From assembly GCF_027887165.1 (NCBI RefSeq), contig NC_077235.1, positions 6,865,378-6,929,377 on the forward strand: a DNA stretch of 64,000 nucleotides. The letters run 5' to 3'. Within the stretch, counting starts at the first letter, position 1. Each line of letters begins with the position of its first letter. The translations under genes were made by a program, and so were the position numbers. This stretch comes from Monodelphis domestica. Taxonomy: Eukaryota; Chordata; Mammalia; Didelphimorphia; Didelphidae. Under the pieces are notes generated by a model that searched no databases, was not told where the DNA came from, and worked only from the letters and a program-made list of their open reading frames with translations. Positions 11,520 through 23,999 of this stretch are shown piece by piece.

Positions 11520-14235
11520 GCCAAAGATGTATCAGAGGAAACTTATCTCCTATGAGTTCCTTAGAGTTTGGTACCATTTAATTTTCTGTGGGTTTTGGAG
11601 CAATACCATCTCTTTGCCATCTCTCGACTAATACTGATAGCTGGCATGACATCCAATTCCTTTCACCTTCACTCAGAGTTTATATTTTCAAATCCCTTAG
11701 CTAGCTTTGTGGCTTTTCACCGAAGCCCTTTACATTTGTTTCTAATCAATGTGTATTAGTTTATCCCCTTCCCTCTGTCTAACTATAGAGCCCAATACTG
11801 GTCATAGTATGAGTCTACCTGGACTATATATACACACACACACACACAGATGGGAGGGTGGCCTCACCGTTTCTATGTCATGGACTCAGATCTGAGCAGC
11901 TCAAAAACTGAAATCTCACATGAGAATGAACTTCGGTGGCCTTGTTGCCTACTTTAGGAAAGACCTTTGACCAAGTGTAGAGAATTCGTTCTTTGTCCAA
12001 GACTGAAATAACATTAAACAACCCCACTAAAGTCATTTGGGACGAATGCCTCACCAAGATGCACAAAATAGAAGTATACAACTTGGAACCTGATCCCTTG
12101 CTCCCAGTGAGCAGGCCTCAGACTTGTGCTATCTTGTCCAAAACACAACCAGGAACGGTTCCAGTGGTATTTCTCAGGAATCAGATGTTTAGAGTCTGGG
12201 GAAGAAAGCAGCCAGAGTGATGATGTGATTCTTGGCTGCCCCTTTCTTTTTATATCACTGCAGAAATACTTCAGCCCCACAAGAAATGAGGATGCTTCTG
12301 TCTGGTCAACAGGATTCAGCAGAGAGGGACACCATATTGCGATGTGTTTCAATGTTCTCAATTTCTGGTGATATTTACCTCTACATTCCAGGATGTTGAA
12401 ATTCATGCAGAACACCAGAAAGTGCCAGGAGAAGAGAGAGTTGGCAAAATTGGGTGGTAGAATGAGAATCAATGTATTTCAAGGGGTTCTCTTTCGCTGT
12501 GAAGTTTGACACTGAGATAATTAAGCAAAGCACCAAAAGTTCTGAATTTCATTTTCATTTAGCTTGCAAACATATTATCAGAGTGAGGACCACTTATAGG
12601 GTGGGGTTTGAGAAATGCTATAGGCCCAATAAGTTCTTGTCATTATGGTCACTCGATTGGGTTAAGGCATCGTCTCTAGATATCCTCTGATACCATGCCA
12701 ATACAGTATTGGAGAAGGGAAGCACATTAATCCATTAGCATTCTAGATCACTTGAAGAGGGATGATTTCAACAGAGTAGCTGGAAATAGGACTCAATAGG
12801 AATATTCCAAAGATATTGAGGAGAAGGGCAGAAACGGACTGTTGGATGGTTGCAAAGTTTAGGGTCCTCTTGTCAGGATCAGGAAGAGCTAGGGACAGCC
12901 CAGAAACAACTCTCCAAGTAGTGGTTGGCATGGTAATAAGGTACTAGGTTCTAGCTCTGAATTTCTCCAAGGTTCTCCCTCAACCAGTGGAAATCAGAAA
13001 GAGATCAGAAGTGAGTGGGAAGGGTAATACTATGGTGGAGAGATCAGGGAAACAGCCCAGTGTTGACTAGTAAGGGCCACGTTATCTGAGCTGCTCTTGA
13101 GGAGACGCAATGGGAAGAATGATGGATTTGGAATCAGAACACCTACGTCGAAACTCACTTGTCTTCTCTGGCTCTCACTATCTTTCTCTGTAAAATAAGT
13201 TCAATCAACCTTAGAGCCATCCATCTTTCACAAAAGTCATTAAGCAGTCTCTGGGGTGAGGGCTGCTGACTCACATTTGGTGTCTACCTTCACTCAATGC
13301 TCACCTGTGGCTTGAAAACACTGCAGCATGCATAGTAGCCATACCTCTGGGCAAGAGGGCTAAACCAGGCTGAGAGTTAACTGACAGTCCTCGAAGGCAT
13401 TGGTGACTTAGAGGGATGTCTACCCCGATCATGTTAAGGCTTTCCCCTTCACGTGGAATGAATCTGGTCAAATGGTCATGGAGGCAGCTGAAGTAGGCCC
13501 TGTGGAGTGCTTAGAGCTTGGTTAGACATCAGAGATGCCAAAGTCATCCACTGCATCCTGGATCGGAGACGGTTGTTCTGACTTGAGTCTTGTCATTGAA
13601 CTTTGATGACTCTGGAAGAGACGGCGAGGTTGACAGCCTTGTGCAACTTGGCCTCACTTCAATCCAATTCACCCACCAGCCCTCTGAAAATGAAGGATGA
13701 TCACCACCTCAGAGACCAAGAATGAAAATGCACCGGGGTATCATTGCCAAGTTCCATAGCCTCCAGGTTAAGGAGAAAATACTATAAGCAAGAAGAAAAA
13801 ACAAGTTAAATACTGAGGAGTTGCAGTCAGAATAATGCACGACTCAGCAGCCAGCCACCACATTAAATGGAGGGTAGCACTAACTATTGACCCTGTAGTG
13901 GAAAGGTGAACTCAAATCCAGCATGCCATATTCTCATTACTTCAGAGGAGGGAGGGTACCTCTGCTGGCCCTGTCAAACTTGCTTACCTGCCCAATTAGC
14001 AGTTTGCTTGTGTAATAATCTTTACTGTGGGTACTATTTGGGGGAAGTGCTCCGGTTGTGATTACAGGTAAAACAATAAAAAAGTATTTTTTCAAAAGAA
14101 AAAGAAAAATGAAGCATGAACAACCTGAGGTTCACATAGAGAGATGATGGGCTCTGAGGGCAGAATGAAGAATCTTTTCTTTCTGACAAGACTAATGCAG
14201 GAATTTGTTTTGCTGGACTATACGTGTGAATTCTG
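11520..14235. other. Intergenic with unassigned open frames
   Basis: Contains a 152-codon open frame on the minus strand (12472-12014) and overlapping plus-strand frames, none resembling a protein I know. The part near 13490-13740 ('gatgactctggaagagacgg', 'cttcaatccaattcaccc') resembles a dispersed marsupial repeat I have seen but cannot name. Confidence 0.45.
11825..11849. repeat. (TA)n(CA)n microsatellite
   Basis: Short TATATA followed by nine CA units. Confidence 0.9.
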
Positions 14236-14425
14236 GCAGCTAGGTGGCAGAATGGGTAGAATGCTGGACCTGGACTCAGTTAGACGTTAGTTCAAATCCA
14301 GTCGAAACTGCTTACTAGCTGATATGACTGGCTAAGTCACTTAGCCTTCGTGTAAATTGTAAATTGGGGATAATAATTTAAATAAAGCCCTGCCTTCCAG
14401 GGCTGCTGGGAGCACCTAAGAAATG
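14236..14425 (+). mobile_element. CORE-SINE-like element
   Basis: 'ggcagctaggtggcagaatg', 'gttagttcaaatccagtcga' and 'gccttccagggctgctggga', plus orientation. Confidence 0.65.
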
Positions 14426-14789
14426 CTTCTTTCCTTCTCAAGGGATGAGAGAATTTCGAACTGAAAAGAAAAGAAAATTATGGTTTTTTTTAAAGGAATG
14501 AAATACAGGCTAGTATGAGGAGGGACTAGCAGTTGTGTTGCTCTGTGCAGAAGCGAGAGAGAGCCTCTAAGAGGAAGAAGTAAGGAGGGAACGGCTTCCC
14601 AGCATGGGACCAGTCAGCAAAAGGGCACAGAGAGAAAAGATGTGGAATGGTGACTGAGGAACCCAGTGAGGGCAGCTTGGTAGGACTACCGAGCGTGGGA
14701 GTTGAGGGAGTCATGTCCAATGAGCAAGGAAGATTGGGGCTGAGTAGCAGAGAGGTGTAAAAGCTGACTAAGAGTTAATATATTAACCA

Positions 14790-14970
14790 AAGAGGTCTTT
14801 AGCTTGAGATCCACGACTTTTTAATGTCGATAATAACTCGATTTTTAATCCTATTTTCTAATCCTATGTATTTTATTTTGTGCATTTAAAAAACATTTTT
14901 CTGAGAATGCATCTACAGATGCCACCAAACTGCCAAAGAGTTCCTACAATGGACTCAAACCTAGTTATTT
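14790..14970 (+). mobile_element. hAT-like MITE family copy (1 of 3)
   Basis: 'ggtctttagcttgagatcca', 'aatcctatgtattttatttt', 'gtgcatttaaaaaacatttt' and 'gccaccaaactgccaaagag' match the other two copies and the dispersed 'ggggttcttaacctggggtc' family. Confidence 0.6.
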
Positions 14971-14974
14971 ACTT

Positions 14975-15205
14975 CAGAGGACCTAGATTTTGCCACAGTA
15001 GATAGAGCACTGAACGTGGAGTTCAGATGTGAATTCAAATCCATCCTCAACTATTTACTAGCTTGTGACCTAAGGCAAGTCACTTAACTGTATACCTCAG
15101 TAGCCTCAACTGTAAAATGGGAAGAATAATAGCATGTATTTCCCAGTAGTTAACACAGTAACTGGCACATAATGGATACCTAATAAATGCTTGTTTCCTT
15201 CCCTG
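14975..15205 (+). mobile_element. MIR/CORE-SINE-like element
   Basis: 'gatagagcactgaacgtgga', 'aaggcaagtcacttaactgt', 'actgtaaaatgggaagaata' and the L2-type end 'gatacctaataaatgcttgt'. Confidence 0.75.
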
Positions 15206-15384
15206 TTTTAAAGAAAATACCTCTGTGAGTTGGCTATCAATCTATCATATATAATGTAGGGTTGAAGGGGCAAGGGGAGTTTTCAGAGCCAGGAAAGTTC
15301 ACATGTGAAAGATCTAACCAAATCAAGGAATTAAAACCGCCCTAGAGTGACACAAGGGAAGACACAACCTCTAGATTTAGGATG

Positions 15385-15662
15385 GTAGAATGGCAGAACT
15401 ATGCGATCTTAGAGGTCATGAAGTCTACCCACACATTTTACAGAGAAGAAAAGAACCAAGATCCTGATGGGAAAGTGACTTGCCAGAGATCTTAGTTGAA
15501 AACTCAAGGCTAAGAAGAGCAGTGGGACCAGTGATTTCACTGGTAAAGGGTACAAGAAAAGAAGACACTCCCAGTAACAATGCAAGGCAGATAGGGAAAC
15601 TGAGGCTCAACTCCTGTCTTCCTTACCCTAAGTCCAATGCTCTCTCCATTATGCCACCCTCA
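15385..15662 (-). mobile_element. MIR-like SINE, disrupted
   Basis: 'cacattttacagagaagaaa', 'gggaaagtgacttgccagag' and 'ctctctccattatgccaccc'. The middle is duplicated or carries an insert ('agggaaactgaggctcaact' reappears at 15594). Confidence 0.5.
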
Positions 15663-15772
15663 AATTAAGACAAAATCAAACAGAGATTCCAAGTTAAAAC
15701 AGCAAAATCATTGAAATGGGCCTTTCAAGAATTCAGCTAAGGTTTTCCCAAGTAGCATGCTCGCCATAGGTT

Positions 15773-15975
15773 CTTTTTTTAAAACCTTTACCTTCCATCT
15801 TGGAATCAATACTGTGCATTGGTTCTGAGGCAAAAGAGTGGTAAAAGTAGGCAATGGGGGTGAAGTGACTTGCCCAGGGTCACACATCTAGGAAGTATCT
15901 GAGGCTAGATTTGAACCCAGGACCTCCCATCTCTGGGTCTGGCTCTCAAGCCACTGAGCCACCCAGCTACCCCCC
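15773..15975 (-). mobile_element. Marsupial tRNA-derived SINE, minus strand
   Basis: 'accttccatcttggaatcaa', 'gtgacttgcccagggtcaca', 'tttgaacccaggacctccca' and 'ccactgagccacccagctac' give a full-length reverse copy. Confidence 0.9.
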
Positions 15976-16491
15976 AAGGTGAAGTATTCATAAGTTCTAA
16001 ATGTTCATTGAACTCTTTATTACATCAGAATTCAAATAGGCCAATGAACCTCAGAAATGGCCTTTCAATTTTCCAAAGCAAGATTTCACTTCCCTTTTCT
16101 TTGGGGAATTTCATTTCACCACCATGACTTGTGCCAATGTAGTAAAAGTCTCCTTACCTAGGATCCTTGAAAAACAGAAAATTGGCTGTTAGGAAAAGGG
16201 CAGATTACAAGAAGGCAAATAAACCAATATCAGGAACCATATTTTTAAAAATTAACAAAATTCATTTTGTGAGATATCGGAGTGAGTACAGATGCAGCTC
16301 AATAGTCGCCGAACCCTTTGCCACCTCCAGATATGTACAATACTTTCCACGTCAATGCCTCCTGGCCGGTGTGGCCTCCAATTCTACATCCAATGGTAAC
16401 TAGCTGTGTAACCAAGCCCCAAGAAATAGGGGTGTCACTGGTGGTGCCTAGCTCCCAAGGCTCTAAGAAGCAAATGAATGAATTGATATAA

Positions 16492-16690
16492 AGCAGCGAT
16501 GTCAAACTCAAGTAGAAATGGGAGTACCAGAGGATATCTGTGGGCTGCATTTTGCCTTAGAAAATAACACATTGACATGAGTTTTGTTCTACCGTATTTT
16601 CATTTCTTTTGTTAAATATTTTCCAATTGCATTTTAATCAAGTTTGGGCAGCAAAGTTAGTTAGCCTGGGGCTGGCGAAGGCTTCATACT
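16492..16690 (+). mobile_element. Dispersed DNA-transposon-like repeat
   Basis: 'gcgatgtcaaactcaagtag', 'gtgggctgcattttgcctta', 'aaatattttccaattgcatt' and 'taatcaagtttgggcagcaa' resemble a widespread mammalian/marsupial hAT-like repeat. Family assignment is from memory and weak. Confidence 0.4.
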
Positions 16691-16784
16691 GCTGATACAC
16701 ATTACTTGGCAAATATTAAAGTGTTACAGATATATCATTAACTAATATGATTACCATTTTGGGATATACATTTATCTCATCTTC

Positions 16785-16885
16785 AGCTGTAAGATCTCCA
16801 AGGACAGGGCAATGTCTTCCATTCCTTCTATATCTCCCAGAATACTTAGCAGGAAGTGGGTACATAAATACAGGAATGAACCCTG
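16785..16885 (+). mobile_element. L2-like 3' tail
   Basis: 'gtaagatctccaaggacagg' followed by 'tcccagaatacttagcagga' and 'gggtacataaatacaggaat' follows the L2 3' end pattern. Confidence 0.4.
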
Positions 16886-16924
16886 GAGGCCCAGCAAGAC
16901 CTTCAATTATTAAGATTTAATTAA

Positions 16925-17108
16925 GGGATCAGCTAGGTACTTAGTGGGTAGAGAGCCAGTCCTGGATCCTAGAGGACCTGGGTTTAAAAATCTGAGCTTA
17001 GACACTTCCTAGCTTTCCTAGCTGTGTGACCCTGGGCAAGTCACTTAACTCCTATTGACTGATCTTTTGCTATTGATTCTAAGCCAGAAGATAAGAGCTA
17101 AAAAAAGA
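16925..17108 (+). mobile_element. Marsupial tRNA-derived SINE, diverged
   Basis: 'ggatcagctaggtacttagt', 'acttcctagctttcctagct', 'gtgaccctgggcaagtcact' and an A-rich end. It is more diverged than other copies and has a short internal repeat (cctagctttcctagct). Confidence 0.8.
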
Positions 17109-17842
17109 TTTAATTAAGTTCAACAATCTGTTCTTGGTACAGCAGAAAACAAATCTGTGGCATTTTAGAAAGCTTTTCCAACAAGGGCTTCTAATTTGTT
17201 TTTTTGGCTCAACCATTACCTCAGTAGAAACCTTAATTAACAAGATCATCCAAATGAGATCTAATCACCATCCTAAGCAGCTACAGGTTTATTAGTCTTT
17301 GGTTTCTGCAATTCCCAAGGTAAGCTGAGCAGAAGGAATGAGGAATGGTAAAATATTGTGACCTGAGGCATTACTGGATAACATGCTAAGTTGGCTAAGA
17401 CTAAGCTACCCTTCTGCACTCATCCATGAGAAGCTGACTTAATGAGTTCCAAATAAATGCAATCACGATTTTTTTCAAGATTGCTAATTCAAACTATAAT
17501 TTTTAAGGGGTTCATAAGGAGTCTGGGCTCAAATTGCCCTTTACCTTACATCTCAAAATAATTTTTAAATGACTAACAAGTCCAAGAGCACGAAGACGAG
17601 AGCAACATACTTGATGAGTGGTTAAAGAGGATGACTACTCAGTGCTTGAAATGGGTCCATGATCTCAGGTCTCAGGAGCTCTATCAAACCATCTGAATGA
17701 ACACTGAAATGTTTACGACAAGCTGAGCACTGAGAACACAAACTGAAAAGCAAGGCCGTCACATTCTAAAAAGGAAGACGAAATACATGGGAGGTTTGGA
17801 CCAGTGGTGCTTAGGGTACAACAGCGAAGCAGATGGCGATTC

Positions 17843-17970
17843 ATCTTCTTTGAGGTCATTGCCATCAATAAAATCATATTCTTTTCTAATGTAAAGCCAT
17901 ATAACAGTGGCAAGGACTTTGGTGGCAACAGTTTTATTTTCTGTATCACCAGTAGCTGTGGCTGCTAAGG
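17843..17970 (-). pseudogene. Y-box protein (YBX1/YBX3-type) retropseudogene fragment
   Basis: Minus-strand translation reads AATATGDTENKTVATKVLAT, VIWLYIRKEYDFIDGND, LKED. This aligns without gaps to the start of the Y-box cold-shock domain (from memory: [28 protein letters not shown]), with 17 of 28 residues identical over 17926-17843. RNP1 (NGYGFI) is degraded to KEYDFI, and the conserved K-W-F became I-W-L. Y-box genes interrupt this region with introns, and none is visible here, so a processed copy is likely. After KED the similarity fades quickly (possible remnants down to about 17750). The parental gene is an RNA/DNA-binding cold-shock protein that often seeds retropseudogenes. Confidence 0.65.
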
Positions 17971-18539
17971 AAACAGTGGTCAGTCTGTCTCTCTATAAGG
18001 ATCTATTCGAGGTCTCTAGGTTTCCTTGCCTATGGTCAACAGTTGGCCAGTGATTGTTCTCTGCTGGGGTGGTGATGGCAAAAACCTCTCCCTTTGTAGA
18101 TGGCTTTTAGGACTCTTGTCTGTATCCTCCCACGTGTGCCAGACAGGGTCCATCTGTGTTGAATGCCCTCCTCGCTTTCTCCTAACACCGGAGGTACCAG
18201 CTGAGCATTCTAGTTGTCTATCTGCCCCCCATAAGTCTTGGCACATGCCCAGTCCATCTTCTCTTTCTACCATACAATTCCTCGATGATGGCCTTTACTC
18301 CTGTTGTTTGGAGCTAGGTAAAATTATCATCTAGCTCACCATGCTCATTCCTTCACCGCTAAAGATGCTCTGAAAAATCCTTGTGAATGGGCTAATGTCT
18401 GCTTCATCCATTTAATCAAAGAAAGCTCCTAAACAACTATGTGTCCATCCCTGTATTTGACCATGAGGAAAATACAGAACGAATGAGGACTGGAGCCTTC
18501 CCTTATGGAACTACCAGTTGAGTCAGAAAGACAGAGCAC

Positions 18540-18795
18540 ATGCAGAAAACCAACTGCTTGATCACATGAGTCGATGGGGATATGGTTGGGGATGGAGACT
18601 CTAAAGGATCACCCTAGTAAAATATCAATAATATGGAAATAGGTCTGGATCAATGACACATGTAAAACCTAGTGGAATTGCTTCTTGGCTACAGGGTGGA
18701 AAGGAGAGAAAGAACATGAATCATGTAAGCATGGGGAAATGTTCTAAATTAATTAATTAAATTAAAACATTTTAAGACTTAAAAAAAGAAATTAA
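18540..18795 (+). mobile_element. L1-like 3' tail (copy A)
   Basis: 'caactgcttgatcacatgag', 'gggatatggttggggatgga', 'taatatggaaataggtctgg' and 'agaaagaacatgaatcatgt', with an A-rich end. The same order occurs at 31140-31392 and 43110-43330. Confidence 0.7.
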
Positions 18796-19079
18796 GGCCG
18801 TGCATGAAACACTTCAGCTGGCAACTGGCACCCCTACAAACAAGTCTGACCGAGCTTGTACCGACACTGCATGAACTTTATCTCTTGCTCACACACTAGA
18901 CACTGTCTAACCTCAAGCATGCTTCAACATGTTTTGTTCCTGGACTGTAAAATCAGTGACTTTCATTCTCTGAAACATTAACTAGTCCTCATCGTACTTT
19001 CTGCTATTGTACTTGCAGTGATTTGATGATGTATCTTTATTTAAGTTGTATGCACCTACATTATTATTAGGCTGGCCCC

Positions 19080-19870
19080 AAATTGTGTTGCCTCTAGATT
19101 GTGAGGAGGCAGCAGAAAACTGCTCACAGTTTTCTTTGGCTCACAGGAGGGGTAACGTGAGAGAAAAGTCCCCCTACCCCTTCTATGAGGTTATAATCAT
19201 AAGGGCAATTCTGAGTTAGCTTGCAGGAGTCATGATTTTAGTAGGCTTTTCGTGAATACCCTGGTAGAAGTATTGAGGTTCTAAATTAAGTAAATAACTG
19301 CTTTTGCATGGGCCTTAGTGCCAGCCCTCCCCTTCGAAGGCATCCTGAGTTGTGATCCATTATAAGTCAGGATGCCAGACCTTTAGTTCTGAACCTGGTA
19401 CCGTTCAACCCAGCCCACTCTTATCTTATACATCACAATGCCTGACACTGGGTTCAGAACCCGACACTGCCTGCCTCCTACACTACCTACCACCACCCCT
19501 TTTTATATTATGCATCATCATCCCAGGAACATCCCCCCATATCTATCAATTGACTCTTAAGTTATGGTCAACTGATTTCTTTTACCAATGAGGAGTGTTT
19601 CCGAATTAACCTAACCAATGAACATTGCTTGTGGGTGTCTCTGTTCCTAGAGGGGTATGACTGTTTTCTTGTATTATTTTGTATTGGTATACAAACTTGC
19701 TAGATTCTTTGGGGATAAAAGGAGGTCCACTCACTATGGCCAGGGTCTTCTGGTCTGGACTGGGAGTCTAGCTTTATTGATTGACTGGCCCTCTTTCAAT
19801 AAAACCTAACTTTCTTACAGCCTGGAGATTGATGACTCAATTTATCTAAATTGTGTCCCTGTGTTTAGAA
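19080..19870 (+). mobile_element. Solo-LTR-like fossil, plus strand
   Basis: Promoter-like 'ggggataaaaggaggtccac' near 19711 is followed by 'gactggccctctttcaataa' with AATAAA near 19797 and a U5-like stretch. The left boundary is uncertain. It shares R-region wording with the LTR near 26.1 kb, so the two belong to one family. No primer-binding site or intact internal genes were recognised. Confidence 0.5.
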
Positions 19871-19879
19871 AAATGATGC

Positions 19880-22800
19880 AAGTTAGAATATAGCCAGCTG
19901 TTCTAAACCCATTTCATTGCTTATTCTTCCTCTGTACTCATTATTAATCTTGGCTCGGGAAGATTTATTTTTAGAATACATTTCAGTGGAATTGTGTATA
20001 ATAAATAACACAGCTCTGATAGAAAAAACAAAGGCGTTCAAGAAAATAAAAATACTTGGCTCACAGACAAGTTGGAAGGGGCTCCAAAGGCCATCTACAT
20101 CTAGTCCAATTCACATTTGAACAAGAAACTATTGGTGGACTCCACTGGTAGCTAAGTGACTATTGGCTTTCTAGGAGATTAAAATTTTTTACCTGAACTC
20201 TTAAAGGGGATTTACACACTAACAAAGCCTCCTCCTATAATGTACTACATTTCCAAGAAATGTATTATCTAGAACCAGAAGTCATTGCTCAGTAGGAAAA
20301 GACTGTTTCCCATCAGACTACATATTTATGGTGTTAGTCAACTATGTCACATAAAGATAAGACAACTCTGGGTTCATGAGCTGGAATATAGTCTAAAGAA
20401 AGGGCTTCAAAGACTGAATTGGGGGGTGCACATGAATCCAGCAGTACTGGACATGTTTCTGAGACTCCCATAGAGCATAAAGAGACTACAAATTATCAGG
20501 TGGTACCAAGAACAGACATGCTACTGTGGAGATCTAGGTATGACATGAACAAATGCATCAAGGATTTGATTGTGTTCACCTACTTCCAATGTCATCCCTG
20601 CATCTCTACCAATTATTCCAGTGGCCCAAGCCATGGTCACATTTTTTGCTAAGCTACTCTGTTAGTATCAGGGATGATACCATCACTCTTATTCAGGGCT
20701 TGGGCCTAGGTGAGATAAGTAATAATCTAAAATACACTCACACTGAACCCTTGGCTCAGGAGAAGCTAGAGTTGAGAAGAAAATGGTTCATATAGATGTG
20801 GGAATTGATTGCTCCCATTTAATTGTATACTGAAATAACATGGTTCCAAACATACCATAAGCATTTCTGGAGATAGAGAATCTAGGTCTTCAGGTGCCAG
20901 TGGCCTTTTATGGAGTTTTGATATATTTCCTGACACAAGGAAGAGTTGGGAAAGTGATCGACAAGTTGCAGAAGTGTAGTGTCAAATCATTGGTTGCTTA
21001 GAGATTTATATGGTTTCTAATGCCACGTTACCTGTCTAACTCTGCTTCTATTAACATGTCTCACCTTGAATCTATTCTGGGAAAGCTGTCAGAGTCACCT
21101 CCCTCAAGTACAGTTACAATCACAACAATCCACTCCTTCAATGCCTCCAAATAAAGGTCTAATTTTTCAGCTGATTTTCTCAAGCATTCAAGACTCTCCC
21201 CAATTCCCACCCCACTGGGAAGAATTCTGTTGCAAACATACAGTCTAAGGAAACAAATTCCTATATTGGTCATGTGTGACAATGTATGTCACTTTACATT
21301 CCTTGGATATGTCATGACTCCATCAGTACCACAGAGATGGGGCTTAAACCACTTGTCTCCTGCTGGACTGCGGGCTGCTATCTTGGGTACCTTCTTTGGA
21401 CTGGGATTGGGCGTAGGAGGCAATATTGGGATTTAGAGGGGCTAGATTTGGTTGTAAATGAATCAAAGGACTCTTGGTTCCTTAGGATTCATCATGCCTT
21501 GCACTCTTTGTTTTGTACGTTTCCAGCAGGTGCTTTCTGCTAGCTCCTCCATGGGGTAGACCAAACCCCAGTTCTCTTCATGGGGACAATGCCTGGACAC
21601 TTTTTAAGCCTTGGGAAGGCTTCGAAACTGCAAGAATGCTATTTTCTATGACAGGTAGGCTCCCTGACCCCAGAGGTAGGGAAAATAGAGGACAGAGTTG
21701 GGCCAACCCAGCCCCCAGCCATGAGGGCTTGTAGAAATGTCTTCACTATGTCATGAACTCCTCTTCTCCTCACTGTATCCATAGATATAGGGCTCAGCCC
21801 TGTTCCCTGGGAACCAACTCCAACCAGACCTATGGCTGGCCTTCACCCAGCCCTGAGACAGACATGTGGGCTGTTCCACTAAAGACTTTGCTCCAGACTG
21901 ATACTGATCCATAAAGTACAGTCTTTGTGGGTCCAACCATTCAACCACTTCTGAACCTATGGCTTGTGGTCTAGGATAAATCTCATTATTTTCTAAGTGA
22001 ACTACAAGAGATACTTTTCTTCTTTTCTGTACTTAACAGATACAAAAGAAGTCAACCATTTCCACAAAACCCCAAAGGGGGTCATATGTGGTTATTTATG
22101 TACATTATGAACGGTTTGCTTTTCTCTTTAATCATATAACATCATATGTTCTCTCCAAACCTGTCCAACTTGTATCTCTCAGTGACCTTCAACTTCTTGT
22201 CTTCTCTCCACTGCATGCTTCAGTAATCTTCTCTCCCTTCTTTGCAGAGGTGAGGAACCCAGATGTGGAGCATCTGTGTTAGATGCATACAGTGTTAGAC
22301 TGTTGATGTATCAAGTTATTTTTGCTGAAATGTGGTTTCTCCCCACTTCTTTTTAAATGATTTCTCATAAGGAATGACTCTGGAAGAGGGAAAGGGTACT
22401 TACTGAGCAATGGAGATAACAGGAAATGAAAGGTACCAATGAACCTTCAATTTGATAGGGAAGATAAGCAGTTTCTTAATGGGAAGACCAGGTAGAAATG
22501 AAGAGAATTGGAGTTTCACCAGGAAAGACAGCAGGAACTGACAGGCTTTGATGCGTTTAGGAGCTGGTTCATCCTCTTTAAATCGTGTTTGAATTGAGCT
22601 AACAAGTCAACAAGCTGTTATTTCCCCATGTTAGTCCAGAGGGTTTGACATCTCAAGGTCTCAGCCCAGCCAATGAGATGCTTCAACCCTTCACTGCCTC
22701 AACTGGGACCACCTCTATATTGCATTCACCAGCCCTCTGTTCGTGACCCCTTGTGATGTCCTGTCAACCACTCTGTCTACCTGGGACATCACTTCCATGA

Positions 22801-23535
22801 AGATTAAGGCAATATGTACAGCTCGTGCACTGAAAAATAAGGTTTACTTTGTACCTTCTTCAGGAGTTAGCATAGCAACGGGGGATCACTATCCTTAACC
22901 CTTTTATCATCTGTGCCTTTTCAAGTATAGAATAGCCTATACATACATGCACACAGGCTTTTTTTTCCATGATAAAATTTTAGATATTTAAAAGTCTTAT
23001 TTAGGGGTTTGACCTTAGTTTCCTATAAATCTTTTTTATCTGGGTGGGGAACTGAAACCAAGGAAAACCTCTGACTTGAGTCTCCCCAACCAACCTAATG
23101 TAGGTCCATACTATTAAAGTAAAATCAAGTTTCAGATTGGGAGTCAACCACATTTAAGCTCAAGCCCGCCTCTGACTTGCTCTAGCCAGCCATGCAACTC
23201 TGGGAAAATCACTTTTCTCTCAATCTCCCTCTGTTGTACAGTGTACAATGACAACTGGAGGAGCATCAACTTCATGGGAAGCATGAAGGACTTATCAGGA
23301 ACAAACCTGCCATGTCAATGGGACGTAGAAATACAACTTGGGGAAGTGGAACTGTGAACTGGTGAATTGGAAAAGTAAATGCCTTGTAGGGAAACTCATT
23401 TAGAGATCAAGATAGCCAAGCATGTTCGCAACTTGTGATCCTATTTGGGTCCCCGGAACATCGAGGGGCAGCATCACACAGCCACTATGTTCCACAGGTG
23501 GCCCTTTGCACCTGTATCTTCATGAACTGGCTTTT
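19880..23535. other. Intergenic, possibly old LTR-element interior
   Basis: Many short overlapping frames (60-85 codons) and moderate GC, but no recognised retroviral, LINE or host motif. It lies between two related LTR-like segments (19.1-19.9 and 25.9-26.4 kb). Confidence 0.4.
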
Positions 23536-23554
23536 CATTACACCAATGACTTTT

Positions 23555-23754
23555 TTTTATAGCCTCACCTTTCATCTTAGAATCAACACTATGTATTGGT
23601 TCCAAGGCAATAAAAGGGGTAAGGGCTAGGCAATGGGGGTCAAGTGACTTGCCCAGGGCCACATAGCTAGGAAGTGTCTAAGGTCAGATTTGAACCTAGG
23701 ACCTCCCATCTCTAGGCCTGGCTCTCCATCCACTCAGCCACCTACCTGCCTCCT
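23555..23754 (-). mobile_element. Marsupial tRNA-derived SINE with perfect 15-bp target duplication
   Basis: Reverse full-length copy ending 'cactcagccacctacctgcc'. ACACCAATGACTTTT lies at both 23540-23554 and 23755-23769. An older MAR1-like SINE follows at 23780. Confidence 0.92.
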
Positions 23755-23779
23755 ACACCAATGACTTTTAATGTAATTT

Positions 23780-23998
23780 TGTTGTTCAGTCTTTCAGTCA
23801 AGTTTGACTCTTTCTTATCCCACAGACCATAGTGATCCATGGGATTTTCTTGACAAGGATACCAGAGTGATTTGATATTACCTTCTTTGATCGATCCGTT
23901 CATCAGAGAATCAGGTAAAGTGAGTTCACACAGCTAGAAAGTGTCTAAGGCTGGATTCAAACTCAAAACTTCCTGACTTCAGGCCATAGAGGCCTCTA
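23780..23998 (-). mobile_element. MAR1-type CORE-SINE, diverged
   Basis: Reverse copy: 'gggattttcttgacaaggat', 'agtgagttcacacagctaga' and 'gattcaaactcaaaacttcc', with the central part partly lost. Confidence 0.65.
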
Positions 23999-23999
23999 A

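Noticed and set aside
12014-12472. 152-codon minus-strand open frame, with overlapping plus-strand frames
   Set aside because: Neither strand resembles a known protein; the plus-strand frames switch often. A retropseudogene is possible, but I could not name a parent.
21230-21436. Hydrophobic Gly-rich frame (AGLRAAILGTFFGLGLGVGG) that looks like a membrane or fusion segment
   Set aside because: Too short, without flanking family motifs; not enough to call a retroviral or host membrane gene.
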